A stretch of 11,000 nucleotides of DNA from Syntrophorhabdaceae bacterium PtaU1.Bin034 (GCA_002067405.1 MVRP01000136.1:1-11000); one strand, 5' to 3'; positions 1 to 7,278 are shown, counted from the stretch's first letter. A program made the numbers and translations. The notes: generated from the letters alone by a model not told the origin.

Positions 1-357
1 ACGGCCACGAAATACCTGCAGGACATCGCCGGAGGCATTGTGGCGACAGCCCCCTCGGCGAAGGACTTCTTCAATCCCGAGACCCATGACATAATAGAAA
101 AGTATCTGGCAGGAAAGGCGGGGGTTTCGACGGAAGACAGGCTGCGCATGATCAAGCTCGTCAAGGATATCGGCTCTTCCTACGAAGATGTCCTTACCAT
201 CCACGCGGAAGGGTCGCTCGAGGCCCAGAAGCTTTCAATACTCCAGCTCGCAGAGTTCGACAGGTACAAGGCGGCGGCAATGAGGGCTGCCCAGATCAAC
301 AACAGGAAAGGACATGCTTTGTTTGATGATCTTCCGCAGTTCCCTCCGAAGCTGTAA
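1..357 (+). CDS. 4-hydroxybutyryl-CoA dehydratase / 4-HPA 3-hydroxylase-fold enzyme, C-terminal fragment
   Basis: The reading frame is open from base 1 to the TAA at 355-357, giving the last 118 residues of a protein that begins outside the window. The start TATKYLQDIAGG, followed by a helical segment with STEDRLRM and a final region ending LAEFDRYKAAAMRAA, resembles the C-terminal helical domain of the 4-hydroxybutyryl-CoA dehydratase (vinylacetyl-CoA isomerase) and 4-hydroxyphenylacetate 3-hydroxylase family. Family members are flavoproteins. The dehydratases also carry a [4Fe-4S] cluster whose Cys/His ligands lie upstream and cannot be checked here, so dehydratase and flavin hydroxylase cannot be separated. 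An internal GTG at 40 is not a real start, because similarity extends upstream of it. Two SDR genes follow on the same strand with gaps of 48 and 66 bp and no terminator between, suggesting a shared catabolic operon. Confidence 0.72.
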   Translation, partial: TATKYLQDIAGGIVATAPSAKDFFNPETHDIIEKYLAGKAGVSTEDRLRMIKLVKDIGSSYEDVLTIHAEGSLEAQKLSILQLAEFDRYKAAAMRAAQINNRKGHALFDDLPQFPPKL

Positions 358-405
358 AGAAGGAGTGCGATCTGACGGCTAAAGGGAGCAAATCGTGAGG
401 AAGCC

Positions 406-1182
406 ATGCACGTAATGGACATGTTTGCACTGAAGGGTAAGACGGCAGTCGTCACAGGGGGATCGGTCGGCCTGGGGGCACAGCTCGCCACGGGCTTGGC
501 AGAGGCCGGCGCGAATATTGTAGTAGTGGCGCGAAAGCGTGAACGGTGTATCGAGATGTGCGCCGGTCTCGAAAAGAACGGCATTCGGGCACTCCCTGTC
601 GCCTGCGATGTGAGCAAGGCTGAAGATTGTCAGCGCCTTGTGGACGTAACGGTCAAGGAATTCGGCGCGCTCGACATCCTTGTGAATAACGCCGGGATCA
701 GCTGGGTGGCTGACGCCCTCGATTTCCCTATGGACAAGTGGCAGCGGGTAATGAACCTTAATGTCAACGGAACCTTCCAGCTGTCTGTCATGGCAGCGAG
801 GATAATGAAAGGACAGGGGGGCGGCAAAATTGTCAACATGGCGTCCATAGGCGGCTTTGGCGGGGACTGGCCGGAGAATGCGAACTCGGTCGCCTATACC
901 AGCAGCAAAGGCGCCATCCTCACGATGACGAGAGACCTGGCGGTAAAGTGGGCCCGATACGGCATCACGGTCAATGCCATTTGCCCGGGATGGTTCCCCA
1001 CCAGTCTCAACGACAAGCACCTCGAGGAAATGGCCGACAGAATAATCCCCGGGATCCCCCTTGGTCGGTACGGCGGGGACCACGATTTAAAAGGCCTGAT
1101 CGTTTTTCTCGCCTCTTCCGCTTCGGATTATATTACCGGCCAGTACTTTGTGGTTGACGGGGGGCAGACAGCCCTTGTTTAG
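406..1182 (+). CDS. Short-chain dehydrogenase/reductase, classical, NADP-type
   Basis: This 258-aa protein is a classical SDR oxidoreductase acting in the cytoplasm on an alcohol/ketone pair. The cofactor motif TGGSVGLG lies at residues 17-24, NNAG at 94-97, the structural Asn at about 119, catalytic Ser147, Tyr164 and Lys168 (YTSSK), and the PGW loop at 194-196. The C-terminus GQYFVVDGG is typical of the family. Arg43 directly after the second strand (VVVAR) suggests NADP(H) preference. Ser-to-Tyr spacing is 17 residues rather than the usual 13 or so, because of a small insertion around residues 152-159 near the active site. Start 406 is chosen for the GAGG at 397-400 with a 5-nt spacer; ATGs at 415 and 421 are alternatives. 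The closest named relatives would be gluconate 5-dehydrogenase or 3-oxoacyl-ACP reductase types. The substrate cannot be read from sequence, though operon context suggests a hydroxy-acid or hydroxyacyl-CoA intermediate. Confidence 0.9.
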   Translation: MHVMDMFALKGKTAVVTGGSVGLGAQLATGLAEAGANIVVVARKRERCIEMCAGLEKNGIRALPVACDVSKAEDCQRLVDVTVKEFGALDILVNNAGISWVADALDFPMDKWQRVMNLNVNGTFQLSVMAARIMKGQGGGKIVNMASIGGFGGDWPENANSVAYTSSKGAILTMTRDLAVKWARYGITVNAICPGWFPTSLNDKHLEEMADRIIPGIPLGRYGGDHDLKGLIVFLASSASDYITGQYFVVDGGQTALV

Positions 1183-1248
1183 GTCATTAAGGATCAGGAA
1201 AGCCGGGTTGTAAAAGACTGTGTAGACTAGACAAAGGAGGTCGGAACA

Positions 1249-2004
1249 ATGGATCGACTGAAGGGCAAGGTGGCCGTTGTAACAGGGGCGGCCTCCGGAC
1301 TGGGGCGGGCTTCGGCCATAATGTTCTCGAAAGAGGGCGCGGCGGTCGCCGTCGCGGATGTGAATGAGCGGGGCGCGGCGGAAACCGTAACCATCATCGA
1401 GGGATCGGGAAGCAGGGCGTTTTACGTGAAGGCCGATGTCTCCAAGGCAGACGAGGCAGAGGCCCTGGTCAAAGAGACTGTTCGAAGGTACGGCCGCCTG
1501 GATTGCGCGCTGAACAACGCCGGCATAGAAGGGCCCGCTTTTCTCGTCGGCGAATACCCGGAAGAAGAATGGGATAGGGTGATCAGCGTCAATCAGAAGG
1601 GAATCATGTTGTGCATGAGATTCGAGATCGAGCAGATGCTTCGCCAGGGAGGCGGCGCTATCGTAAATACCTCGTCGGGCGCGGGTTTGCGTGGCCTAGC
1701 CTATCAGTCGGCATACTCGACCAGCAAACATGCCATCATAGGTCTTTCGAGGACAGCCGCGGTTGAATACGCAAGAAAGGGCATCAGGGTCAATGTCATC
1801 TGCCCGGGCTTCATCGATACCGGGCTTACGAGGCTTGTGATAGCGAAGAAGCCGCATCTGGAGGAAAAATACAGGAAACTCGTTCCCATGGGCAGGTTCG
1901 GGAAGGAAGAAGAGGTTGCAGAAGCGGCTGTGTGGCTGTGTTCGGATGCATCATCATTTGTCACCGGCCATTCTTTGGTGATAGACGGGGGCGCAAGCGC
2001 CTGA
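1249..2004 (+). CDS. Short-chain dehydrogenase/reductase, classical, NAD-type
   Basis: This 251-aa protein is a second classical SDR, divergent from its upstream neighbour. Visible motifs are TGAASGLG at 12-19, Asp37 at the end of the second strand (VAVAD, which favours NAD(H)), NNAG at 89-92, Asn115, catalytic Ser143, Tyr156 and Lys160 (YSTSK) with the standard 13-residue Ser-Tyr spacing, and PGF at 186-188. The end HSLVIDGG is canonical. A strong ribosome binding site AAAGGAGG (1233-1240) lies 8 nt before the ATG, so the start is well supported. It sits 66 bp after the first SDR with no terminator between and is probably co-transcribed. An Asp (NAD) enzyme beside an Arg (NADP) enzyme suggests two different oxidation steps rather than redundancy. 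The substrate is unknown; by similarity it could be a 3-hydroxyacyl or cyclic alcohol dehydrogenase. Confidence 0.9.
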   Translation: MDRLKGKVAVVTGAASGLGRASAIMFSKEGAAVAVADVNERGAAETVTIIEGSGSRAFYVKADVSKADEAEALVKETVRRYGRLDCALNNAGIEGPAFLVGEYPEEEWDRVISVNQKGIMLCMRFEIEQMLRQGGGAIVNTSSGAGLRGLAYQSAYSTSKHAIIGLSRTAAVEYARKGIRVNVICPGFIDTGLTRLVIAKKPHLEEKYRKLVPMGRFGKEEEVAEAAVWLCSDASSFVTGHSLVIDGGASA

Positions 2005-2105
2005 CGCTGTCTGGAGTGCGTGTCCAAACAACAAGAGCAGGATTCATGAAGAAACACCCGCATACTGCTCAAGGCCAATCCGAACCCCTAATCGCACTTG
2101 ATTTG

Positions 2106-2132
2106 GGCACGTGGCGGTTTTTGCCACGTGCC
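2106..2132. terminator. Perfect 10-bp inverted repeat (hairpin) after the SDR operon
   Basis: Arms GGCACGTGGC (2106-2115) and GCCACGTGCC (2123-2132) flank a 7-nt loop. It begins 101 bp after the last SDR stop codon. In the + orientation the T-run is in the loop and none follows the second arm, so it is not a textbook intrinsic terminator. It may instead stabilise the 3' end of the transcript. Each arm also contains the self-complementary core CACGTG, so a protein-binding site is possible. Confidence 0.4.
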
Positions 2133-2206
2133 GCTCTCCGCGTCACTACCACCCTGTCACGGCCAATAAACAATATGTCTGTTTTGCCGTATTGATCCAA
2201 AAATCG

Positions 2207-2235
2207 TTGACTGTCCTGCCAGGATAAGGCAAAAT
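2207..2235 (+). promoter_or_regulatory. Possible sigma-70 promoter upstream of the ICMT-like gene
   Basis: TTGACT (2207-2212) and CAAAAT (2230-2235) are separated by 17 nt and match the consensus at 5/6 and 4/6 positions. It would leave an untranslated leader of more than 200 nt before the next gene. The match could arise by chance. Confidence 0.25.
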
Positions 2236-2475
2236 GATGTGTATGCTCGACTGTTTTGTGGCCGACAGCTTCATCCGGGACGAGCATAAAATGAGAGAAG
2301 CGAACGCAATTCCTGGCCTTCTTTCCTGGTTGATTTAGCAGTCTCTGTAACCGATTCAAGAGAAAAGACGACAATTCATAGACGAGAAGGAGGATAGTCT
2401 CGAGGCCGATAGAGGCATGCATAAAGAGTAGACGAAGGCGGCCCGTGGTTGACACTGCATTATCGAGACAAACGA

Positions 2476-3162
2476 ATGCTTTTTCGGAGAGGCGAGGAAT
2501 TTCTTACAAGAAGCGGGTTGAGGGATCTGGTCATCCTTCTGAGCGCGGTTTCTGCCTTTTTCTTTAAGGTCACGAATGCAGAGATTGTCACCGCTTTTCT
2601 TGTTCTTTTCGTCGGAAGTTTCATTCACTTCATTGCAAAAGGGGTGCTGATCCGGAACGAAGTCCTCTGCAAAGAAGGCATCTACAGCCTCATTCGCCAT
2701 CCTTACTACTTCGCGAATTATCTGGTTGATTCCAGCTTTTGCCTGATGAGCGGCAATTACTACCTGTTCCTGCTCTATCCCTTTCTTTTCTTCTCGAGCT
2801 ATGGACCGACGATGAGAAAGGAAGAAAGAACACTTGTCAGCATACACCCCGAGGCTGTTGATCACATCCTGAGCACGCCTCAGGTTTTCCCCGACTCCCG
2901 GTCGATCTTTAACGTGAAGCACCTTTTTAGCGGCTTTTCGTTGACGAGGATAACGGGAAAGGAGGTGGCAAGAATCTTGCGGTTCTTCGCCATGGGCATC
3001 CTTATACTTGCAGTGCACCGAATCCCGTGGAACAGTATAGGCAGAATCACCGAGATCACCACAGGCCCGTGGATCAGGATTTCGGTTCTCAGCCTCTTTC
3101 TCGCAGGGGCTGTTCTTTACGGTGCGAACCTCCTCATCCTGAAGTTTACCAATAACCGGTGA
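2476..3162 (+). CDS. Isoprenylcysteine carboxyl methyltransferase (ICMT/PEMT)-like integral membrane protein
   Basis: This 228-aa hydrophobic protein has about six membrane-spanning segments. Residues 66-82 contain the hallmark G-x-Y-x-x-x-RHP-x-Y-x-x-N pattern (GIYSLIRHPYYFAN), and an EE pair follows at about 116-117 after two hydrophobic helices. This arrangement is that of ICMT/PEMT-type methyltransferases, in which RHP and the distal Glu help bind S-adenosylmethionine. Bacterial members methylate small or lipidic molecules in the membrane, and this one's substrate is unknown. Two further hydrophobic helices at about residues 166-181 and 201-223 extend beyond the usual core. Start ATG 2476 has only a weak GAGA 7 nt upstream. 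A TTG at 2449 would add nine residues and is a real alternative. The stop is 3 bp from the convergent glycosyltransferase stop. Confidence 0.65.
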   Translation: MLFRRGEEFLTRSGLRDLVILLSAVSAFFFKVTNAEIVTAFLVLFVGSFIHFIAKGVLIRNEVLCKEGIYSLIRHPYYFANYLVDSSFCLMSGNYYLFLLYPFLFFSSYGPTMRKEERTLVSIHPEAVDHILSTPQVFPDSRSIFNVKHLFSGFSLTRITGKEVARILRFFAMGILILAVHRIPWNSIGRITEITTGPWIRISVLSLFLAGAVLYGANLLILKFTNNR

Positions 3163-3165
3163 TTC

Positions 3166-4899
3166 TCATCGGCGCTCGCGTTCCCCCTCCTTGCCGCCAT
3201 CCGGGAATTTCATGACCGTGAAGCGCTCTTCGCGCTGATTGTCGCTTCCCGTCTGGTGTATGAGTGGTATCAATCTCTGAAAGTAATCTCTCGTATCCGA
3301 GGGGATTTCGTTTACGTCCACGAGGAGAAGACCTTTGGGATACTTCTCGCGAAAGCTGTTGATATCTGCGATAGAGTGGACATATTTAATGGCCGAAGCC
3401 CGGTTCAGATAGAATATGAGTATGGCGTTCCCTTCACGGTACAGGGCGACGGCGTCCTGTCCTGCCTTGTCGATTTCCTTGCTTGCCTGGCGGGCAAAAT
3501 CGCGCAACCCCCTCTCCCTTTCCCCTATCTTCATCCCCTGGGTAAAACCCCAGAGGCTGATGATGAAAACGAGCAGGAACAATACCGACAGTGCGTTGAG
3601 CCGATTTTTCTTGACTGCCAGAAGAATGCCCGCCAGGATTGCCCCGACAGCCACGATTACGCCAACGAGGATCTCCGAGCCGTGACGGTATGCCGGCATG
3701 AACAGGTAGACATAGAACAGCGCGCCGGAAAGAAGGATCAGTAAAGCGGTGGTGGCCAGGGCTGCCCGGTCCATAACCCTCGAGGTCGAACCTCTCGCGT
3801 TGGCCACCCAGTCGTCAAGCGCTTTGCCTGTTATCAACGCGAGAGCGGGAATGAGAGGCAGTATGTAATACCCCCGGCGGGAGCCGGAGATCAAAAAGAA
3901 CAGGAGGATCCCAAGAGCCGATCCCAGCGTCCAGCGCCGGGTGTTGCCGGTTTCCCAGTATCGTGCCTGCCAGATCGAAGCAAGCACCAGGAACGTCCAG
4001 GGAGCACAGAAGAGCATGATGTGGCCGATATAAGAATAGGCCGGATCGCGGTGATCGAAGGGTGAGAAAAAGCGGACGACGTTTTCTTTCCACATGAGGA
4101 GCACAGATGTCCATGAACCGGTCAAAAGTACAGGCAGGAAAAGAAGAAAACAGAAGAGACCCGCACCCAGAAGAAGGCCGGCCATTCCGGGGCCTGAGAG
4201 AAGCCAAAAGAACTCCTTGAAAACGCTCGCTTTTAGTGTGCGGTAGGCAAACCCCGATCTTCTCAGTTCATCGAATGTGCCCCAGGTCCCGTAGATAAGG
4301 ATCGCGCAGAGAACCACGGCCGGTGCGACAGGTCCCTTCAGGAAGGAGCCGACAGCCCCTGCACAGTAGAACAGAAGGAGATTGCGAAAGCGGTTTTGCG
4401 AGCGGGCGGCGAGGATTGCCGTGAGCATTACCCATATGGCGAGCGTGTTCAGAAGCTCCGCTGAAGCAGTCCTGCCCCAGAGTAGAAACATCGGCGAGGT
4501 GAGAAGAAGGATTGCGGCAAAGAAACCGGCCCTCGCTCCGAAAAGACGCCGACCCATGAAGAAAATGCTCATTGCCGTGCCGAGTCCCGCCAGGGTTGCA
4601 GGCATGCGAAGCATGGACTCGGTCAACCCACCCAGCTTAACAAAGGGAAGTATCGCCCAATAGCTCAGCAGAGGCTTGTCGAAGTAGACGGTCCCGTTGA
4701 TCGTAGGCAGGAAATAGTTGCCCGACTGGAGCATTTCTTTCACAATAACGGCCCATCGCCCTTCAGACCCCCATAGAGAGCGGATCGAGAGTCCGCTCCA
4801 GAGGAGGGTGAGACCTGCGGCGATCAAAACCACAAACAAGAGCAACTCCTGCGGCCGCCAGTTGTGTGTGAGACAGAGTCTTGTGATCTTTCCGTTCAT
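3166..4899 (-). CDS. ArnT-like (PMT_2) membrane glycosyltransferase
   Basis: This 577-aa polytopic inner-membrane protein has the GT39/GT83 (PMT_2/ArnT) layout: a first transmembrane helix, a periplasmic loop with SEGRWA (about 45-50) and EML, then YFDKPLLSYW (72-81), about ten further helices, and RRGYYILPLIP (341-351), equivalent to the family's periplasmic Tyr-Ile-Leu-Pro motif. A soluble tail of about 120 residues ends the protein. Such enzymes move a sugar from a polyprenyl-phosphate donor to lipid A, protein or another envelope acceptor. The usual acidic pair of the first loop (DE-x-RYA) is reduced to S-E, and a later acidic position is Glu in RTASAE. This probably marks a subfamily rather than inactivation. 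The start is ATG 4899, supported by GGAGAG 4 nt upstream; a TTG at 4917 would add six residues. The acceptor cannot be inferred. Confidence 0.85.
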   Translation of the reverse strand: MNGKITRLCLTHNWRPQELLLFVVLIAAGLTLLWSGLSIRSLWGSEGRWAVIVKEMLQSGNYFLPTINGTVYFDKPLLSYWAILPFVKLGGLTESMLRMPATLAGLGTAMSIFFMGRRLFGARAGFFAAILLLTSPMFLLWGRTASAELLNTLAIWVMLTAILAARSQNRFRNLLLFYCAGAVGSFLKGPVAPAVVLCAILIYGTWGTFDELRRSGFAYRTLKASVFKEFFWLLSGPGMAGLLLGAGLFCFLLFLPVLLTGSWTSVLLMWKENVVRFFSPFDHRDPAYSYIGHIMLFCAPWTFLVLASIWQARYWETGNTRRWTLGSALGILLFFLISGSRRGYYILPLIPALALITGKALDDWVANARGSTSRVMDRAALATTALLILLSGALFYVYLFMPAYRHGSEILVGVIVAVGAILAGILLAVKKNRLNALSVLFLLVFIISLWGFTQGMKIGERERGLRDFARQASKEIDKAGQDAVALYREGNAILIFYLNRASAIKYVHSIADINSFREKYPKGLLLVDVNEIPSDTRDYFQRLIPLIHQTGSDNQREERFTVMKFPDGGKEGERERR

Positions 4900-4903
4900 T
4901 TCG

Positions 4904-4909
4904 CTCTCC
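4904..4909 (-). promoter_or_regulatory. Ribosome binding site fixing the glycosyltransferase start
   Basis: GGAGAG on the minus strand is followed by CGAA and the ATG at 4899. It supports this ATG over the TTG at 4917, which has no comparable site upstream. Confidence 0.65.
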
Positions 4910-5065
4910 GCTTCCAAAGATGTCAGGAAACAGAATCTTACGTTAAAACGGGGGCTTTACGCAAGTCATTGTTCGCCCGTCACCACAGGACCGGACCCGG
5001 CCCCTTTTGGCCTTGAATGGCTTTTTTTATTGGGAGTTCCGGAGGGGACGCAAATATTTACTGGC

Positions 5066-5092
5066 TTGTCAAAAAGAAATAGGTACTATATT
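5066..5092 (+). promoter_or_regulatory. Weak promoter candidate for the VTT gene
   Basis: TTGTCA (5066-5071) and TATATT (5087-5092) lie 15 nt apart, shorter than the ideal 17. Transcription would start close to 5099, leaving a very short leader before ATG 5106, which also lacks a strong ribosome binding site. The region is the 206-bp divergent gap between the glycosyltransferase and VTT genes. Confidence 0.25.
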
Positions 5093-5105
5093 GTCTTAGC
5101 GCCGG

Positions 5106-5852
5106 ATGAAATCAACAGAGAAGCTCAAATCGCCACTCGTTCTCCTGTCCTTGAAGATCGCCCTGGGTGTTCTTCTTCTCGCAATCGTTGTCTTCGTGTT
5201 CTATCTGTACCATGAAGGGCAATGGAGGGAGGCATTCTTCCGCTTCAAGTATTTCTTCAGTTTTCAGAGGCTCAGGATATTCATCCTCTCTTTCGGGGCC
5301 TACTCAAAGATCGTTTTTGTCGTGTTACAGGCGGCGCAAGTGGTGTGCGCCCCCATACCGGGCGAGATAACCGGTTTTGTGGGCGGCTTTCTCTACGGAA
5401 AGGTTATGGGTACTGTTCTCTCGACGTTCGGCCTTACCCTTGGTTCCATTCTTGCCTTCGAAGTGACAAGGATATTCGGAACCAGGCTCGTGAAGAGGGT
5501 TGTCAAGCAAGAAGCCATGGACCGTTTCGATGATTTCGTCACCCATCGCGGCGTCCACATCGCCTTTGTGCTGTTCCTTATACCGGGCTTTCCGAAAGAT
5601 TCGCTCTGTTACCTGCTTGGCCTGACCCATCTCAGGCGCACGGATTTTCTTCTAATGAACATATTCGGAAGACTTCCGGGGACCCTTATCCTGAACCTGG
5701 AAGGGGAAGCGGTAAGGACCGGCAAGTACGAAGCGTTCTTTGTGCTCCTTGTCGGCAGCATAATAGTCACTGCACTGCTTTACTTTCTCCGCCATCATAT
5801 CGTGCGATTGTTCAGTTGGCTGGTCCATCTGGTTTTCAAAAAGCATCGCTGA
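5106..5852 (+). CDS. TVP38/TMEM64 family (VTT domain) membrane protein
   Basis: This 248-aa protein begins with a transmembrane helix (about residues 12-34). A VTT/SNARE-associated domain follows: APIPGE at 82-87, GFVGGFLYG at 90-98, a helix with GLTLGS (109-114), the re-entrant motif IPGFPKD (159-165) with GLT after it, and GRLPGT (188-193). A final helix (about 209-228) and a basic tail close it. The family includes DedA proteins and eukaryotic TMEM41B/VMP1. Characterised members move phospholipids or polyprenyl phosphates across membranes, but the substrate of this member is unknown. An in-frame TAG at 5097-5099 makes ATG 5106 the first possible start. The last 201 bp lie antisense to the coding end of the S41 peptidase. 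The divergent neighbour is an ArnT-like enzyme of the kind that uses polyprenyl-phosphate donors, so a polyprenyl-phosphate link is possible but unproven. Confidence 0.85.
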   Translation: MKSTEKLKSPLVLLSLKIALGVLLLAIVVFVFYLYHEGQWREAFFRFKYFFSFQRLRIFILSFGAYSKIVFVVLQAAQVVCAPIPGEITGFVGGFLYGKVMGTVLSTFGLTLGSILAFEVTRIFGTRLVKRVVKQEAMDRFDDFVTHRGVHIAFVLFLIPGFPKDSLCYLLGLTHLRRTDFLLMNIFGRLPGTLILNLEGEAVRTGKYEAFFVLLVGSIIVTALLYFLRHHIVRLFSWLVHLVFKKHR

Positions 5853-7124
5853 GCCGTCAGCCAGGTCGTCCTTTTCTTTTTTGATCACGTTGAGGGCCTC
5901 CAGAAGTTGTTTGTCGTCCGTTGCCCTGAACTCTGCCTCGGTCATGTTTCGCCCGGCGGACGGGAAAAGTGGTTTTGCCTTTGGGGACAGGCCAACTTTG
6001 ATGTCCGGGCTGATCCCTTCGTGCCAGATGGCGCGACCGGAGGCGGTAAGCCACTCGTACGTGGCAAGAAGGAGGGCCGAGCCGTCGCCGAGGGAGTACT
6101 CCTTTAAGACGGTGCCTGTTCCCACTGTTTTTTCGCCCACGAGTTTTGCCCTGCTCCAGTCCTGCAGGGCGCCCGCCAGAATCTCGGCTGCGCTTGCCGT
6201 GCCGGTATTGATGATCGCGACGGTCGGAACGGTAAGCGCCAGGCCTTCCGGTTCCGATGACAGCTTTTCGATCTCATTCCTTGCGTTCTTGACCTGTACA
6301 ACGGTTTTGTTCTTTATAAATTGGCTTGTCACCCCAAGGGCTTCTTCGAGCAGGCCCCCCGGATTGTTGCGAAGATCAAGGATAAGTGCATCAACGGGCC
6401 GATCCGTCTTCTGAAGAAGGGCCGTCAGCGCTTTCTTCAAATCCCGGGTCGTTCCACGACTGAAGCTGCTTATGCGAAGGTGAGCGACGTTTGTTCCCGG
6501 CAGCCGATGCCAGGTTACATTCCGGATAGTCAGTTTCCTGCGCTTCAGTTTCACCTCCCTGGTCATATCCGTGTGTGGTGTTTTTACCGTCAGGTCGACT
6601 GTTGTGCCTTCCGGCCCCTGGACGAGCTTCACCACCTGGTCCAAGGGCAGTCCTCCCACGTCATGATCGTTTATCTTCAAGATGATGTCGCCCGGCCGAA
6701 TGCCTGCTTCCTGGGCAGGAGAACCATCCATCGGGGCGAGCACCGTCACTTCATTGTCTTTTATCCGCAATTCCACACCTATGCCCACAAACTGGCCTCG
6801 TACGACGTTTTTTACCTGCTTTACCATTTCCGGGGTCATGAAACGGCTGTGTCCCTTGTCGCCCAGCGAATCCACCATACCCTCTATGGCCCCGTATGTC
6901 ATCTTTCGATCGCTCACCGATCCGCGGTGAATGTAGAAGGTTTTGATAGTGTTCCACGCCTCGGCCATAAGACGGAAGTTCGGGGCAGCTTCTTTCTCGA
7001 TATTTTCGGGCGGGATAAAGGCGTTGATAACTTTGCGGTCAAGGACGATCCCCGCAATCAGGCCGATGAAGAGGGTTATGGCGACGATATCCAGGACAAA
7101 GAGGCGGGAAAAAGATCGCTTCAT
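5652..7124 (-). CDS. S41 (C-terminal processing) peptidase with non-canonical active site
   Basis: This 490-aa CtpA/Prc-type protein has an N-terminal membrane anchor (residues 9-28) that would place it in the periplasm. A helical cap follows (about 45-105), then a PDZ domain (about 106-195, with GIGVEL and RPGDIILKIN) and the S41 core (about 210-378) with LDLRNNPGG (249-257) and nucleophile Ser311 in GTASAAE. The positions equivalent to the catalytic Lys (+25) and Gln (+29) of CtpB are Thr336 and Leu340 (VGTGTVL). The expected Lys/Gln dyad partners are therefore absent from their usual place. The PDZ and core ends (GISPD) are otherwise normal. Residues 425-490 form a tail encoded antisense to the VTT gene. 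ATG 7124 is preceded by GGAGAG 3 nt upstream. It may be an active variant or a catalytically altered scaffold. Confidence 0.88.
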   Translation of the reverse strand: MKRSFSRLFVLDIVAITLFIGLIAGIVLDRKVINAFIPPENIEKEAAPNFRLMAEAWNTIKTFYIHRGSVSDRKMTYGAIEGMVDSLGDKGHSRFMTPEMVKQVKNVVRGQFVGIGVELRIKDNEVTVLAPMDGSPAQEAGIRPGDIILKINDHDVGGLPLDQVVKLVQGPEGTTVDLTVKTPHTDMTREVKLKRRKLTIRNVTWHRLPGTNVAHLRISSFSRGTTRDLKKALTALLQKTDRPVDALILDLRNNPGGLLEEALGVTSQFIKNKTVVQVKNARNEIEKLSSEPEGLALTVPTVAIINTGTASAAEILAGALQDWSRAKLVGEKTVGTGTVLKEYSLGDGSALLLATYEWLTASGRAIWHEGISPDIKVGLSPKAKPLFPSAGRNMTEAEFRATDDKQLLEALNVIKKEKDDLADGSAMLFENQMDQPTEQSHDMMAEKVKQCSDYYAADKEHKERFVLAGPYRFPFQVQDKGPRKSSEYVH

Positions 7125-7249
7125 CCACTCTCCGGCTGACTCTGCTGTACTTCTTTTACCGCCAGATAGATATTACGGGGAAAAGTACTTGCCCGCGTAG
7201 CGTTCAACTGAAGCATTCATCAAGTATTAAACGAGCTTTCAATAAATGG

Positions 7250-7278
7250 ATTATAAGTATCGTAAGCGGGAGCGGCAA
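7250..7278 (-). promoter_or_regulatory. Probable sigma-70 promoter of the S41 peptidase gene
   Basis: On the minus strand TTGCCG (7278-7273) and a perfect TATAAT (7255-7250) are separated by exactly 17 nt. The predicted start of transcription, near 7243, leaves a leader of about 120 nt before ATG 7124. The -35 box matches 4/6. Confidence 0.5.

Larger units (their letters stand above)
2005..2475. other. Intergenic region, no convincing gene
   Basis: About 470 bp separate the SDR operon from the next gene. The stretch holds a perfect hairpin at 2106-2132 and a possible sigma-70 promoter at 2207-2235. A minus-strand open frame of 128 codons (2069-2455) is present, but it shows no family features that I recognise and no good ribosome binding site. 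A plus-strand 34-codon ORF (2234-2338), preceded by a weak AAGG, is likewise unsupported. Much of the stretch may be leader sequence for the downstream methyltransferase-like gene or decayed sequence. Confidence 0.6.

Noticed and set aside
379..1083. 234-codon minus-strand open frame opposite the first SDR
   Set aside because: It lies wholly antisense to a canonical SDR with intact motifs and has no recognisable domain.
2234..2338. 34-codon plus-strand ORF with a weak AAGG upstream
   Set aside because: Too short, no family or conservation evidence, and the spacing of the AAGG is poor.
2069..2455. 128-codon open frame on the minus strand
   Set aside because: No recognisable domain, no good ribosome binding site, and it overlaps the promoter-like region of the next gene. 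Possible decayed gene, but unsupported.
5001..5030. Terminator-like GGCC...GGC followed by a T-run
   Set aside because: The best stem is only 3-4 bp, and no gene on that strand ends just upstream.
6321..7139. 272-codon plus-strand open frame opposite the S41 gene
   Set aside because: It is the antisense shadow of the well-supported S41 peptidase and shows no domain of its own.
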